Notes under the pieces: model-generated
The model's database searches: none
Told to the model about the DNA's origin: nothing
What the model saw: only the letters and a program-made list of their open reading frames with translations
Translations under genes and position numbers: made by a program
Shown here: positions 24,682 to 33,637 of the stretch, in pieces
How the letters are laid out: each line of letters begins with the position of its first letter
How positions within the stretch are numbered: position 1 is the stretch's first letter
Assembly (NCBI GenBank): GCA_040003255.1
Contig: JBDUCV010000016.1
Span: 1-35,951 of the forward strand
DNA length: 35,951 nucleotides
DNA from: JBDUCV01 sp040003255
GTDB taxonomy: Bacteria > Actinomycetota > Actinomycetes > Mycobacteriales > Jatrophihabitantaceae
Direction of reading: 5' to 3'

Positions 24682-26529
24682 TCAGCCGCGCACGGTGGCC
24701 ATGATCTGACGCACCTCGGGTATGCGCATCCGCCAGGCGACCAGCACCAGCACGACGACGCCGACGACGACCCCGCCGAACAGGCCGGCGAGTGACCCAC
24801 CTCGGTTCTCGCCATAGCCGCCGGTCGCCAACCGGACGACCTCCCAGGCGGCCAATCCACCGAGGATCGACGGCACGCTGATCCTCAGCACCGTCCGTCC
24901 GACGGCGGCGAAGCCGAGGCGCCCGAATCGGCGGGTGAGCAGCAGGTAACCGACGACCGCGCCGACCACGTAGGACAGCGAGGTCGACACGTTGAGCGCC
25001 TCGACAATGTGCCGGTCGTCGTCGAAGGTCGCAGCCGCGGCGAGGACGAGCAGCACCTTGACGGCGACCATGCAGATGTTGATCAGGGTGGGTGTCCGAG
25101 CATCACGCATCGCGTAGAACACCCGTAGCTGCAGCATCACCAGCGCGAACGGCAACAGCCCGAACGCCGACATCGCGACGACCACGCCGATGTGGCGCGC
25201 CTGATCGAAATCGGTACGGCCGACGAAGATCACCGAGGTCAACGCTGGCCCGAGGGCGATAAGTCCAGCGGTGATGGGCAGCAGTACCACGGCCGACAGC
25301 CGGGCCCCGAGCGACAGGTCATCGATGACCGCCGACGTCTCACCTCGGGCCGCGGCGCGTGACATTCGGGGCATCAGCGCGGTCAGCAGGGACACCCCGA
25401 GGATGCCGTAGGGCACCTGGAACAGCAGGTCCGCGTAGGTGAACGTCGTGACCCCGTTGTGGCCGAACGCGACGCGGACGATGACGAATACGCCGACTTG
25501 GCTGGCCGCCACATAGCCGATCACCCACCCGGTGAGGGTGCCGGCCTCCTTCATCGCGCCCGTTTCGTGGCCCGCGGCGCGGAACCGCCACCTCCATCTG
25601 AAGCCCGCCCGGCGCAGCGCCGGCAGCAGCACGACGGCCTGCGCCACGATGCCCACGGTCGTGCCCACGCCGAGGACCAACACCTGGGCCGTCGTCATGT
25701 TGGCGGGGTTGAGTGTCGCTGGCCCCGGCAATGCCACGAACACCCCAACAGCGGCGATCGTGACCAGGTTGTTCAGCACTGGCGCCCACGCCCCGGGGCC
25801 GTACACCTGGCGGATGTTCAGAATCGCGGTGAACATCGCGCCAAGGCCATAGAAAAAGATCTCGGGCAGCAGCAAGGTGGCGAAGGAGCTGGTCAGGTCA
25901 CGCTGCGCTGAATCGGACACGAACGCCGCGGCGATCGCCGGCGCCGAGGCCGCCGCAAGCAAGGTGGCCGCTCCGAGTGCCACTGTCGCCAGCGACAGCA
26001 GTCGCTGCGTATAGGCCTCACCGTGATCGGCGTCGTGCTCCTGGGCGTTCACGAGGAGGGGAATCAGCACGCTCGACAGCACCCCGCCGAGGAGCAGCTC
26101 GTAGACCATGTTCGGAAAGCTGTTTGCGCCGTTGTAGGCGTCCGCCACCAAGCCGGTGCCGAGCGCGGCCGCGAGCACGACGCTGCGCAGGAAGCCGGTA
26201 ACCCGGCTGGCCAGGCTGGCGATGGCCATCGTCCGGCTGGACGTCAGCAGCTCCCGGTTACTGGTCTGGGCACCTTGCCGCGGTGCGCTCGGCCGGTCTG
26301 AGCCGCCGGCTGCGGGACGGTGTCGGCGCGGCCCGACGTAGGTGGGCGCGCTCCACTGCGGCTCCTGGGGCGGCACTGCGCGCATACCCGCGTCCCAGTC
26401 GTCGTCTGAGATTTGTTGCCACGGCGGCATCGCGATGGACGGCACCGGGTCGGCCTCGGTGAACAGTCGCGGTTCGACGGTGACCAGGCCCCGGCCGTAG
26501 AGGGAGGGCTGACCCCAGTCCCCGCTCAC
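24682..26529 (-). CDS. murJ: Lipid II flippase MurJ (MviN)
   Basis: A 615-residue MOP-family transporter that moves lipid II across the inner membrane. About 14 membrane helices follow ELLTSSRTMAIASLASRVTG, including the conserved DAYNGANSFPNMVYELLLGG and GALSSVLIP-like GVLSSVLIPLLV. The N-terminus carries about 90 extra residues, Pro/Arg-rich and likely cytoplasmic (WDAGMRAVPPQEPQW). The C-terminus stops after the last helix at MATVRG: the pseudokinase and extracytoplasmic domain of the M. tuberculosis protein are absent. GTG at 26529 overlaps the DUF6049 stop (GTGA) and is preferred to an ATG 11 codons upstream. Confidence 0.93.
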   Translation of the reverse strand: MSGDWGQPSLYGRGLVTVEPRLFTEADPVPSIAMPPWQQISDDDWDAGMRAVPPQEPQWSAPTYVGPRRHRPAAGGSDRPSAPRQGAQTSNRELLTSSRTMAIASLASRVTGFLRSVVLAAALGTGLVADAYNGANSFPNMVYELLLGGVLSSVLIPLLVNAQEHDADHGEAYTQRLLSLATVALGAATLLAAASAPAIAAAFVSDSAQRDLTSSFATLLLPEIFFYGLGAMFTAILNIRQVYGPGAWAPVLNNLVTIAAVGVFVALPGPATLNPANMTTAQVLVLGVGTTVGIVAQAVVLLPALRRAGFRWRWRFRAAGHETGAMKEAGTLTGWVIGYVAASQVGVFVIVRVAFGHNGVTTFTYADLLFQVPYGILGVSLLTALMPRMSRAAARGETSAVIDDLSLGARLSAVVLLPITAGLIALGPALTSVIFVGRTDFDQARHIGVVVAMSAFGLLPFALVMLQLRVFYAMRDARTPTLINICMVAVKVLLVLAAAATFDDDRHIVEALNVSTSLSYVVGAVVGYLLLTRRFGRLGFAAVGRTVLRISVPSILGGLAAWEVVRLATGGYGENRGGSLAGLFGGVVVGVVVLVLVAWRMRIPEVRQIMATVRG

Positions 26530-28655
26530 GCGACGGTGCGTTGCGCCGAGCGGAACCGCCAACGCCGGTAAAGGCGCATCAGCAGGGCGAGGACGAGCAC
26601 CCCGGCCGCGCCCGTGGTGATGATCACGCCGATCCGCCCGAGTGCGGTGGAATTGATGCCGAGCATCACCGTGGCACCGAGCTTGTCTCCCGCGGGGGTT
26701 GTCACATCGGCCGCGATCTCGAAACGGCCAGCCCGCTGGACGTGTACCGGGATACGCAGCGGCGCCTTCTGCCCGGCCGGCACCTCCTGCGGTCCGACGT
26801 CGTCGGCCCTGAAGCCGACCACCCCGTTCACCGTGGTCAGCGACACCCGGACCTTGACCGGGACGGGCAGCTTGTTGATGACCGTTACGAACAGGGGGGC
26901 ACTGGTCGAGGCGAGCGTGTAGCTGCCGTTGGAGGGGCGCTGGATCTGGACACTGTTGCGCCAGCCGGCGATCTTGCGGTCGAGCGCCGAGGCGTACCCG
27001 GCGCTACGCAGCGGGTCCTGGCGCCAGGCCGCGGAGGCAGTGCGCTGGATCGCGGCCGAAAGGCCGGCGAACAACAGGGCGGCGTCGGGTGCGGACAAGG
27101 CCGATCGGAACGAGTTTTCGAACTCGGCGGCCTGTGCGGCTGCCTCGAGCGCGACGTGCGGGAGCGGGCTGGCCGGGGGAGCCACCAGGCTGCCGTGATC
27201 GACTGGGGCGACTCGCGTCATCGCCTGGCGAATCGACAGCGGCGCCGCCCAGCGGGCGGTGGTCGTGTCGAGCATTGTCCGGACCGCTGCGACCGGGTCC
27301 GGGTCTACCTGACGGGCCGGGGCCAACACGACGTAATGCGCACGCTGCGGAGCCTCGACCGCGCGCATCGCCAGCTGGGCGACGAGCTGCGGCAGCCTGC
27401 CGCGTCCCGACCCGCCGATCGCAAGCAGCGGGTTGAGGGCGGCCTGCAGGGTGCGGTCGGTGACGGCGGCGACGGCGCCCGCAACGCCGGGAAGCGGCGC
27501 CAGCGCATCCAGACGCGGCGATTGGTTCGCCCCGCCCGGCAGCGTCGTGTCGTTCAGGATCACGGCGGCCGCTCCCGCGCGTACCAGCTCCTGCAAGCCT
27601 TGGCTGCCGATTGCCTCACCGGCGGGCCAGGCGATATCCGCGGTCATGGATGGGCCGAGGATGGCCGAGACGCGCTGCTGCTGGGCGAGGTCAAATGCGC
27701 CGATGCCCCAGGGCAGGCCGCGCGCGGTTAGCGCCGCGATGTCGGGGTCGGCGTACGGCGTGCGGCTGACGTCGTGGTCATGAAGGGTGGCCCGCAGTCG
27801 AAGTAGCCATGCCGCTGCGGCCGGGCCACCGGTGCCGGCCACCACCCGTCCTTCGTCGGCCTGCACGGTGTAGTGCTGGCTCATGACGGCCAGCTCGTCC
27901 ACTAGCTCGGGATCGATCACCAGGGTGAGCCGTACCTTCTTGGCCACCCGCTCGGCGACGGTCAGGGCCCGGTCGAGGCGGCCGCCCGGACGTACCGATG
28001 TGACCAGGTCGTCGTCGCGGAATGAGGTGTCGCTCATCATGCGGTGCGGTCGGTCGATCAGTGGCCACAGCCAGCTGATCCGGACCGGTTGCGGGGTGTC
28101 CGGGAACGACGGTATGAAGCTCTGCGCGAAGCCGACCTTGGTCGGGACTCCGTCGGCCGCGGCCGCGGCCTGCACGGTGAAGTCGATGGGGTAGATGCCG
28201 GGGTTGCACAGGCAGATATCGGACGAGTGGTCGCTAAGGTTGCTTGTACTCGACTTGTACACCACCGCCCGCGACTCGTGCGGGCCGAGCGGACGGTCCA
28301 GAACCATGGGGTGCATCTCGCTGGTGCTGTCGGGGTCCAGCTGCCGCGGATGCGCGATCAGATCGCGCAGCCCGTCACCGGTCGAAAGCGGCGCCTCCCG
28401 TTCGCCGTTGATCGTCGTGGTGTACAGGGTGCGATCCGTGGTATTGGTCAGCGCAAGCGTGATGGTCAGTGGGCTGACTTTGGCGCTGTAGACCGGCGTG
28501 CTGGGCGCAACGTCTTGCACCGCCACCGTCACCGCGTCGTCCGCGAGCTGCCCCGGATCAGAAAACGCGGCCGCTCTGGGTGTGACGGCAGCGGTAGCGA
28601 CCAGGCCGAGCAGCGTCAGCGCCGCGCCGGCCCGCGATGACCGAACAAGCCTCAC
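26526..28655 (-). CDS. DUF6049 secreted membrane-anchored protein (Rv3909-like)
   Basis: A 709-residue protein with a signal peptide (basic MRLVRSSR, hydrophobic to about 25, AxA-type end near PRAAAF), a long extracytoplasmic part, and one C-terminal membrane helix (IGVIITTGAAGVLVLALLM) with a basic tail RLYRRWRFRSAQR. Beta-rich segments near the end (SLTTVNGVVGF, AGRFEIAADVTTPAG) resemble Ig-like domains. Function is unknown. It always seems to sit beside murJ in actinobacteria, so it may support lipid II export or wall assembly. It overlaps mutT4 (GTGA) and murJ (GTGA), hence it is translationally coupled on both sides. Confidence 0.87.
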   Translation of the reverse strand: MRLVRSSRAGAALTLLGLVATAAVTPRAAAFSDPGQLADDAVTVAVQDVAPSTPVYSAKVSPLTITLALTNTTDRTLYTTTINGEREAPLSTGDGLRDLIAHPRQLDPDSTSEMHPMVLDRPLGPHESRAVVYKSSTSNLSDHSSDICLCNPGIYPIDFTVQAAAAADGVPTKVGFAQSFIPSFPDTPQPVRISWLWPLIDRPHRMMSDTSFRDDDLVTSVRPGGRLDRALTVAERVAKKVRLTLVIDPELVDELAVMSQHYTVQADEGRVVAGTGGPAAAAWLLRLRATLHDHDVSRTPYADPDIAALTARGLPWGIGAFDLAQQQRVSAILGPSMTADIAWPAGEAIGSQGLQELVRAGAAAVILNDTTLPGGANQSPRLDALAPLPGVAGAVAAVTDRTLQAALNPLLAIGGSGRGRLPQLVAQLAMRAVEAPQRAHYVVLAPARQVDPDPVAAVRTMLDTTTARWAAPLSIRQAMTRVAPVDHGSLVAPPASPLPHVALEAAAQAAEFENSFRSALSAPDAALLFAGLSAAIQRTASAAWRQDPLRSAGYASALDRKIAGWRNSVQIQRPSNGSYTLASTSAPLFVTVINKLPVPVKVRVSLTTVNGVVGFRADDVGPQEVPAGQKAPLRIPVHVQRAGRFEIAADVTTPAGDKLGATVMLGINSTALGRIGVIITTGAAGVLVLALLMRLYRRWRFRSAQRTVA

Positions 28656-29200
28656 GCGCTCTCCGCGAGCAGCCGGCCAGCCGCGTCGACGAGCCCACGT
28701 TCATCTGGGTACGCGAGCTTGTCGGCGATCTTCGGCAGCGGTACCCACTCAACCTCGGTGACCTCGATGTCGGCGTCGGACAGCTGGCCACCCACCGCCT
28801 TGAGCAGGAAGTGGTGCACCGTCTTATGGATGCGTCGCCCGTCCGCGATGAACCAGAAGTCGATCGTGCCGAGCGAGCCCAGGATCTCGCCACTGATGCC
28901 GGTTTCTTCCTCTACCTCACGAATCGCCGCCTGTTCCGCGGTTTCGCCGGGCTCGACATGCCCTTTGGGCAACGACCACAACAGCCGTCCGCGGCGATCG
29001 ATTCGCCCGATCAGCGCGCCGCGCGGAACGTCGCTGCCGAGGTCGACGACCAACCCCCCCGCGCTGGTCTCGTCGACCCGCTGCAGTCGGGTGCGGGTGC
29101 GGCCCGGCCGGCCGCCGCCGGGGCTGCGCCGGGCCGAGCGGGCGCCCCCCCGGCCGGGCCGAGGCGCAGCCGGGGTGCTGTCCGCGCTGTTCCGGGCCAT
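28652..29200 (-). CDS. mutT4: NUDIX hydrolase, MutT4-like
   Basis: A 182-residue NUDIX protein. The Nudix box is GHVEPGETAEQAAIREVEEE plus TGI, complete with its Glu residues. The flanks VDETSAGGLVVD, ALIGRIDRRGRLLWSLPKG and RRIHKTVHHFLLK are very close to M. tuberculosis MutT4 (Rv3908). The basic Pro/Gly/Arg-rich N-terminal 50 residues are low-complexity. Such enzymes hydrolyse nucleoside diphosphate derivatives; the physiological substrate is not clear. ATG at 29200 is preferred to a GTG 16 codons upstream: a TACCAT hexamer six bases before it suggests a leaderless transcript. It is the first gene of the murJ operon. Confidence 0.9.
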   Translation of the reverse strand: MARNSADSTPAAPRPGRGGARSARRSPGGGRPGRTRTRLQRVDETSAGGLVVDLGSDVPRGALIGRIDRRGRLLWSLPKGHVEPGETAEQAAIREVEEETGISGEILGSLGTIDFWFIADGRRIHKTVHHFLLKAVGGQLSDADIEVTEVEWVPLPKIADKLAYPDERGLVDAAGRLLAESA

Positions 29201-29206
29201 GGCCCG

Positions 29207-29212
29207 ATGGTA
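29207..29212 (-). promoter_or_regulatory. Possible -10 element for leaderless mutT4 transcript
   Basis: TACCAT on the minus strand, followed by six bases (CGGGCC) and then ATG, matches the TAnnnT-N6-start pattern of leaderless genes common in actinobacteria. No ribosome site is present. Confidence 0.45.
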
Positions 29213-29224
29213 ACCGGCGGTCAG

Positions 29225-29230
29225 TACGCT
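29225..29230 (+). promoter_or_regulatory. Possible -10 element for leaderless pcnA transcript
   Basis: TACGCT followed by eight bases and GTG fits a transcript that starts at or just before the pcnA start codon. No ribosome site is present. It lies only 12 bases from the opposite-strand mutT4 element. Confidence 0.4.
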
Positions 29231-29238
29231 GGCCGTCC

Positions 29239-30678
29239 GTGACGCCACCTGCGCCTACCGGGTCGACCACGCCGGCCGACCTGGTTCCCGTGCCGGCCGA
29301 GGCTGCGGCTCTGGGCGCAGCGTTCGCGGCCGCGGGACACGAGCTGCACCTGGTGGGCGGGACCGTGCGAGACGCCCTGCTGGGCCGTGCCGCAATCAGC
29401 AGCGAGGCCGACGACCTCGATTTCACCACCGATGCACAGCCCGACGAGGTCCTGTCTATCGTGCATTCGCTGGCCGAGGCGACCTGGGCCACCGGCATCG
29501 AGTACGGCACGGTCGGCGTTCAAGTGGGCGGGCGCAGATGCGAGATCACCACGTTCCGCGCCGACCGCTACGACCGGGTGTCGCGCAAGCCCGAGGTGGT
29601 CTACGGCGACTCGCTAGCCGACGACCTGCGCCGTCGCGACTTCACGATGAACGCGATGGCGGTGTCGGTAACGGGAGACGCGACCTTCAGTGACCCGCAC
29701 CGCGGTCTCGCCGACCTGGCCGCCGGCGTGCTGCGAACTCCGGCGGCGCCGGAGGAGTCCTTCGCCGACGATCCGTTGCGGATGTTGCGCGCAGCACGGT
29801 TCGTGTCGACGCTGCAGGTCACGCTCGCGCCGGAGGTCCTGGCTGCGATGACCGCGATGGCGCCAGAGCTAGGGCGGATTACTGCCGAGCGGGTACAGGT
29901 CGAACTATCCAAGCTGCTGCTCGGCGCGGCCCCGCGTGCGGGGCTCGAGCTGATCGTGCAGACCGGCCTAGCCGACGTCGTGCTGCCTGAGCTGCCCGCG
30001 CTGCGGATGGCTGCCGACGAGCACGGGCAGCACAAGGACGTCTACGCCCACACCCTGCAGGTGCTCGACCAGGCGATGGACCTCGAGGGGGACGAGCCCG
30101 ACCTCACCTTGCGGTGGGCGGCGTTGCTGCACGACGTCGGCAAGCCGGCGACCCGCCGGTTCGATACTGATGGACGGGTCTCGTTCCACCACCACGAGGC
30201 CGTCGGCGCCCGGCTGGCGCGGGTCCGGCTACGCGAACTGCGTTACGCCAAGAACTTGGTCGAGGACGTCGCGCAGCTGGTATTCCTGCACCTGCGCTTT
30301 TACGGCTACGGAGGCGGCGAGTGGACCGATTCGGCGGTGCGCCGCTACGTCGCCGACGCGGGGCCGCTGCTATCGCGGCTGCACAAGCTCGTCCGATCCG
30401 ACTGCACGACCCGCAACAAGCGCAAGGCGGCGGCACTGTCGGCGGCCTACGACGCCCTCGAGCAGCGGATCGGGCAGTTGCGCGAGCAGGAGGAGCTCGA
30501 CGCGATCCGTCCGGATCTGGACGGCAACGAGATCATGACCGTGCTTGACATCCCGCCGGGCCCGCTCGTCGGGCGGGCCTACCAACACCTGCTCACCCTA
30601 CGGATGGAGCACGGTCCGCTCGGCCACGACCGGGCGGTCGACGCGCTGCGGACCTGGTGGACCGATCAGAGGGAGTAG
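29239..30678 (+). CDS. pcnA: CCA tRNA nucleotidyltransferase (PcnA-type)
   Basis: A 479-residue class II nucleotidyltransferase that adds or repairs the 3' CCA of tRNAs; both tRNA genes in this window lack encoded CCA, so the enzyme is required. The catalytic head has LVGGTVRDALLGR (38-50) and the metal-binding DLD (59-61), then ITTFRADRYD, RRDFTMNAMAV and DPLRMLRAARF. An HD domain follows with LHDVGKPATRR (about 297) and SFHHHEAVGA. It closely matches M. tuberculosis PcnA (Rv3907c), which is also divergent from mutT4. GTG start; the intergenic space is only 38 bases. Confidence 0.95.
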   Translation: MTPPAPTGSTTPADLVPVPAEAAALGAAFAAAGHELHLVGGTVRDALLGRAAISSEADDLDFTTDAQPDEVLSIVHSLAEATWATGIEYGTVGVQVGGRRCEITTFRADRYDRVSRKPEVVYGDSLADDLRRRDFTMNAMAVSVTGDATFSDPHRGLADLAAGVLRTPAAPEESFADDPLRMLRAARFVSTLQVTLAPEVLAAMTAMAPELGRITAERVQVELSKLLLGAAPRAGLELIVQTGLADVVLPELPALRMAADEHGQHKDVYAHTLQVLDQAMDLEGDEPDLTLRWAALLHDVGKPATRRFDTDGRVSFHHHEAVGARLARVRLRELRYAKNLVEDVAQLVFLHLRFYGYGGGEWTDSAVRRYVADAGPLLSRLHKLVRSDCTTRNKRKAAALSAAYDALEQRIGQLREQEELDAIRPDLDGNEIMTVLDIPPGPLVGRAYQHLLTLRMEHGPLGHDRAVDALRTWWTDQRE

Positions 30679-30708
30679 GTGCAATCGTGGACCCCGGGGG
30701 TCAGGCGG

Positions 30709-32226
30709 TCAGTCGAAATGCTGGAAGACCGGCCAGAGGGCCGTCCATTGCTGCGTCGGCTCGCGGCAGATTGCGATCGGTTGGCCCTCCTCCTCGTTAT
30801 CGACTCCTGGTCGGTTGTGTAGGCGGGTGGCCATGGTGCAGGACCTGAAGTGCGCTCGGGCGACTCTGAGCTGTGCGCCGACGACCAGGACGGTCGACGT
30901 GCCATCTGGCGGGCGGGCGTCGAAGTAGAGCTGGTTCTGTCCGCTGTAGGGGCGTGGCAGGCCGAGCCTGGGGCCGTACCTGACGATCGCGCCAGCCTCG
31001 CCGTAGTTGCTGGCGATGATGACGGTTTGTGCGGTTTCGGACGCCGGCACGGTCCGGTAGACCTCGGCGATCTGGCTCACGTAGTCCGGCCAACCGACCT
31101 GGTCGCCCGCGGTTTGATTGATCGCGGGCACCGGGCTATTGGCCAGCACCGATACCGGTAGCAGCGGCAGCGCGATCACTGCGGAGACCGCGGCGTTGAG
31201 CGCGATGCCGGCCACGGTCGCCCTGCGCCAGGCGGTTGACCGGGCGAGAAACTCGGCCGTCGGCACGCATCCAGCGGCGAAGATCACCGCGAGCAGCCCG
31301 ACCGGGTAGTAGAGCTGACCGCCGCCGGCGAATGTCTCGATCAGCAGCACACCGAACCCGGCCGCAAGGAACCGGGCCGGGCGCCACTCTGCCCGCCGTA
31401 GCAATCCGACCAGGCCGGCCACCCAGATCGGTACCAGCGGCGGACCGAGCAGGAGCAGCAGGTACGGCCACATGACGATCCGGACCTCGCCGGCGTTGTT
31501 CTCGCTCAGGGCCCGACCCATCGTGATCTGGGGCCAGGAGTGCGTGGCCTGATAGAGCAGGTTGGGCAACGCGATGACTGCGGCAACCGCCGCCGCCAAC
31601 AGGACCCACCGTGACCACAGCGCCCGCCGAGGCCCTGCGACGAGCACTCCCACCGTCAACGCGACTACGAGCAAGGCGATCAGCAGTTTGTTGTACGTAC
31701 CGAGCCCAACGGTCGCACCGACGGCCAGCCACCACACCGGTTGGCGTCGCAGCAGCGCCCTGATGAGGAAGAGGCATACCAGCGGCCAGATCACCAGATC
31801 CACCGATGCGGTCAACAGGACGTGGCCCATCAGCAGTGGCGTCGCCGCAAACGCGTAGGCCCACGCGCACAACGCCTGCGCCTGACGGCCACCGCCCAAC
31901 TCCCGGGTGATCAACACGACGACCAGCACCGACAACGTCGCAGCCGCTGTCGCGGGAATCCGCAGCGACCACGGGCTGGACGACCGGTGCCCGGCCAGGC
32001 GCGCAAGCAGCGGGGTGAGTGGTGGCTGATCCACATAACCCCACGCCAGCTTCAACTGGCGAAAATACAATTCGTCGCGGTGGAAGCCGTAGCGGGCGCT
32101 CAAAGCACTCAGAACCACGGCCAACGCGACCATCGCCGACCCCAGCGGGCGCCACGCCACCGCGGGCAGGTCGGCATCGTTCCTGGCAACCTTGGCCGTG
32201 TCGTCAGCGACCCTCGTTTCGGCCAT
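30709..32226 (-). CDS. GT39-like integral membrane glycosyltransferase (ArnT/PMT superfamily)
   Basis: A 505-residue GT-C type membrane enzyme. After the first helix (about 28-46) comes RYGFHRDELYFRQLKLAWGY, holding the acidic D-E pair expected in the first outer loop, then VDQPPLTPLLARL. About ten to eleven hydrophobic helices run to residue 370, followed by a soluble C-terminal part of about 130 residues with ENPYSGQ-like PYSGQNQLYF. Such enzymes transfer a sugar from a polyprenyl phosphate donor to a protein or glycolipid outside the membrane. Acceptor unknown. A TACTCT hexamer lies four bases before the ATG. It is 47 bases after the MFS gene, probably in one transcript, and convergent with pcnA. 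Confidence 0.82.
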   Translation of the reverse strand: MAETRVADDTAKVARNDADLPAVAWRPLGSAMVALAVVLSALSARYGFHRDELYFRQLKLAWGYVDQPPLTPLLARLAGHRSSSPWSLRIPATAAATLSVLVVVLITRELGGGRQAQALCAWAYAFAATPLLMGHVLLTASVDLVIWPLVCLFLIRALLRRQPVWWLAVGATVGLGTYNKLLIALLVVALTVGVLVAGPRRALWSRWVLLAAAVAAVIALPNLLYQATHSWPQITMGRALSENNAGEVRIVMWPYLLLLLGPPLVPIWVAGLVGLLRRAEWRPARFLAAGFGVLLIETFAGGGQLYYPVGLLAVIFAAGCVPTAEFLARSTAWRRATVAGIALNAAVSAVIALPLLPVSVLANSPVPAINQTAGDQVGWPDYVSQIAEVYRTVPASETAQTVIIASNYGEAGAIVRYGPRLGLPRPYSGQNQLYFDARPPDGTSTVLVVGAQLRVARAHFRSCTMATRLHNRPGVDNEEEGQPIAICREPTQQWTALWPVFQHFD

Positions 32227-32273
32227 CGGCAGAGTATGTCGATACCCGAAAGGCGACCCCGAGTAGTGGGCGG

Positions 32274-33593
32274 TCAGACCGGGGTGGGATCGGCGGCCAC
32301 CGTCCCAGGGGACTCGGTCACCTGTGCCTCGCGCCCGGCGACCCGCAGGTAGACCAACGCGGTGAGCGCGTAGACGGTCCCTAACGTGACCACCGAGGCC
32401 GGCGAATATCCGCTGTCGGGCAGCGTGAGCGCGGTCAGCACGGCGGCCCCGACGAATGTCAGGTTGAACAGCGTGTCGTAGATGGAAAACACCCGGCCCC
32501 GAAATCCTTCGTCCACCGACCGCTGCACCAAGGTGTCGACCGAGATCTTGATCGCCTGCGCCGCGAAACCTAGGCAGCCCGCTGCGATCAGCAGCAACGG
32601 CATCGAGTAGGGCAGACCGAGGACGATCTCAACGACCGCGGCGAAACTCAGTAGAAAGGCCGGCCACCGTACGAAACCCAGCCGGCGGGTGGCCATCGGG
32701 GTCAGCACCGCAGCCAATCCGCCGCCGATCGCGACCACGACCACCAGCTGCGTCAGTCCGGCCAGCCCGGCGCGGAAGAAGCCCTCGTCGACGAAGTAGT
32801 TGCGGTACAGCAGCAGCACGCAGATCACGCTGACGCCGTAGCAGAAGCGGTGGACGCCGACCATGAGCAGCGCGTAGAACGCCGACCGGCGCGAGACGAT
32901 GTGCCGGGCGCCGCCGATCAGCCCGGCAGCGATGTCCCGCAGGCTGTCGCGGCTGCCGCGTTCTACCGCGTCCGGCCCGAGTGCGTAGCGGGTGAAGCCG
33001 AGTGCTGCGATGGCCGAGACCAGGTAGGGCACCGCAGCAGTCAGAGCGACCAACGCGTAGGAGGCGTTCGAGGCGCCAACCAATGCACGGACGCCGACGG
33101 CGATCGCGCCACCCAGGGTGGTGGCGATCGCGCCGCTGGTGGTGGTCACCGAGTTCGCGGTGACCAGCTCGGGTCGGTCGACCACGTGCGGCAGCGACGC
33201 GCCCAGCGCGGAGAGGAAGAACCGGTTCATCGACACCACGACGAGCGCGCTGGCGTAGAAGGGCAGGCCGTGCACGCCCAGCGCGATCTCCGCGCCGATT
33301 CCGCCCACGCACAGGCCGCGCAGGACGTTGACGACCAGCAGAACTCGCTGGCGCCACCAGCGGTCGAGCAGGACGCCGGCGAACGGGCCGATCAGCGAGT
33401 AAGGCAGCAGGAGCACAGCGAAACCAGCTGCCACGTCTGCGGCGGTGGTGGCGCGCTGCGGATTGAACAGCACCGCGCCGGCGAGGGACGCCTGGAACAC
33501 GCCATCACCGAACTGGCCGCCCAGCCGGACGCCGTACAACCTTCGGAAGTCTGCACGGCGCAGGACCGCCCGGACGTGTCCGCGTGTGTGCAC
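32274..33593 (-). CDS. MFS transporter (Rv0037c-like)
   Basis: A 439-residue major facilitator with about 12 membrane segments. The N-terminus VLRRADFRRLYGVRLGGQFGDG precedes segment 1, and loop 2-3 carries PFAGVLLDRWWRQRVLLVVN, the usual G-x-x-x-D-R-x-x-R-R-like signature. The second half opens after GGARHIVSRRSAFYALLMVG. It resembles the putative efflux carriers of the MFS_3/EntS type; substrate unknown. It is divergent from yqgE, as I recall for Rv0037c/Rv0038 in M. tuberculosis. GTG start with a TACCGT seven bases upstream suggests a leaderless message. Confidence 0.85.
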   Translation of the reverse strand: MHTRGHVRAVLRRADFRRLYGVRLGGQFGDGVFQASLAGAVLFNPQRATTAADVAAGFAVLLLPYSLIGPFAGVLLDRWWRQRVLLVVNVLRGLCVGGIGAEIALGVHGLPFYASALVVVSMNRFFLSALGASLPHVVDRPELVTANSVTTTSGAIATTLGGAIAVGVRALVGASNASYALVALTAAVPYLVSAIAALGFTRYALGPDAVERGSRDSLRDIAAGLIGGARHIVSRRSAFYALLMVGVHRFCYGVSVICVLLLYRNYFVDEGFFRAGLAGLTQLVVVVAIGGGLAAVLTPMATRRLGFVRWPAFLLSFAAVVEIVLGLPYSMPLLLIAAGCLGFAAQAIKISVDTLVQRSVDEGFRGRVFSIYDTLFNLTFVGAAVLTALTLPDSGYSPASVVTLGTVYALTALVYLRVAGREAQVTESPGTVAADPTPV

Positions 33594-33600
33594 GGCCGTG

Positions 33601-33606
33601 ACGGTA
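33601..33606 (-). promoter_or_regulatory. Possible -10 element for leaderless MFS transcript
   Basis: TACCGT on the minus strand, seven bases before the GTG of the MFS gene, with no ribosome site between. Same arrangement as at mutT4 and pcnA. Confidence 0.35.
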
Positions 33607-33637
33607 GCGCCACCAGCTAGCCAGGCCGCACGGCAAG

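Noticed and set aside
30690..30702. GACCCC-G-GGGGTC palindrome between pcnA and the GT39 gene as a terminator
   Set aside because: Six-base stem with a one-base loop cannot fold well as RNA and has no T-run.
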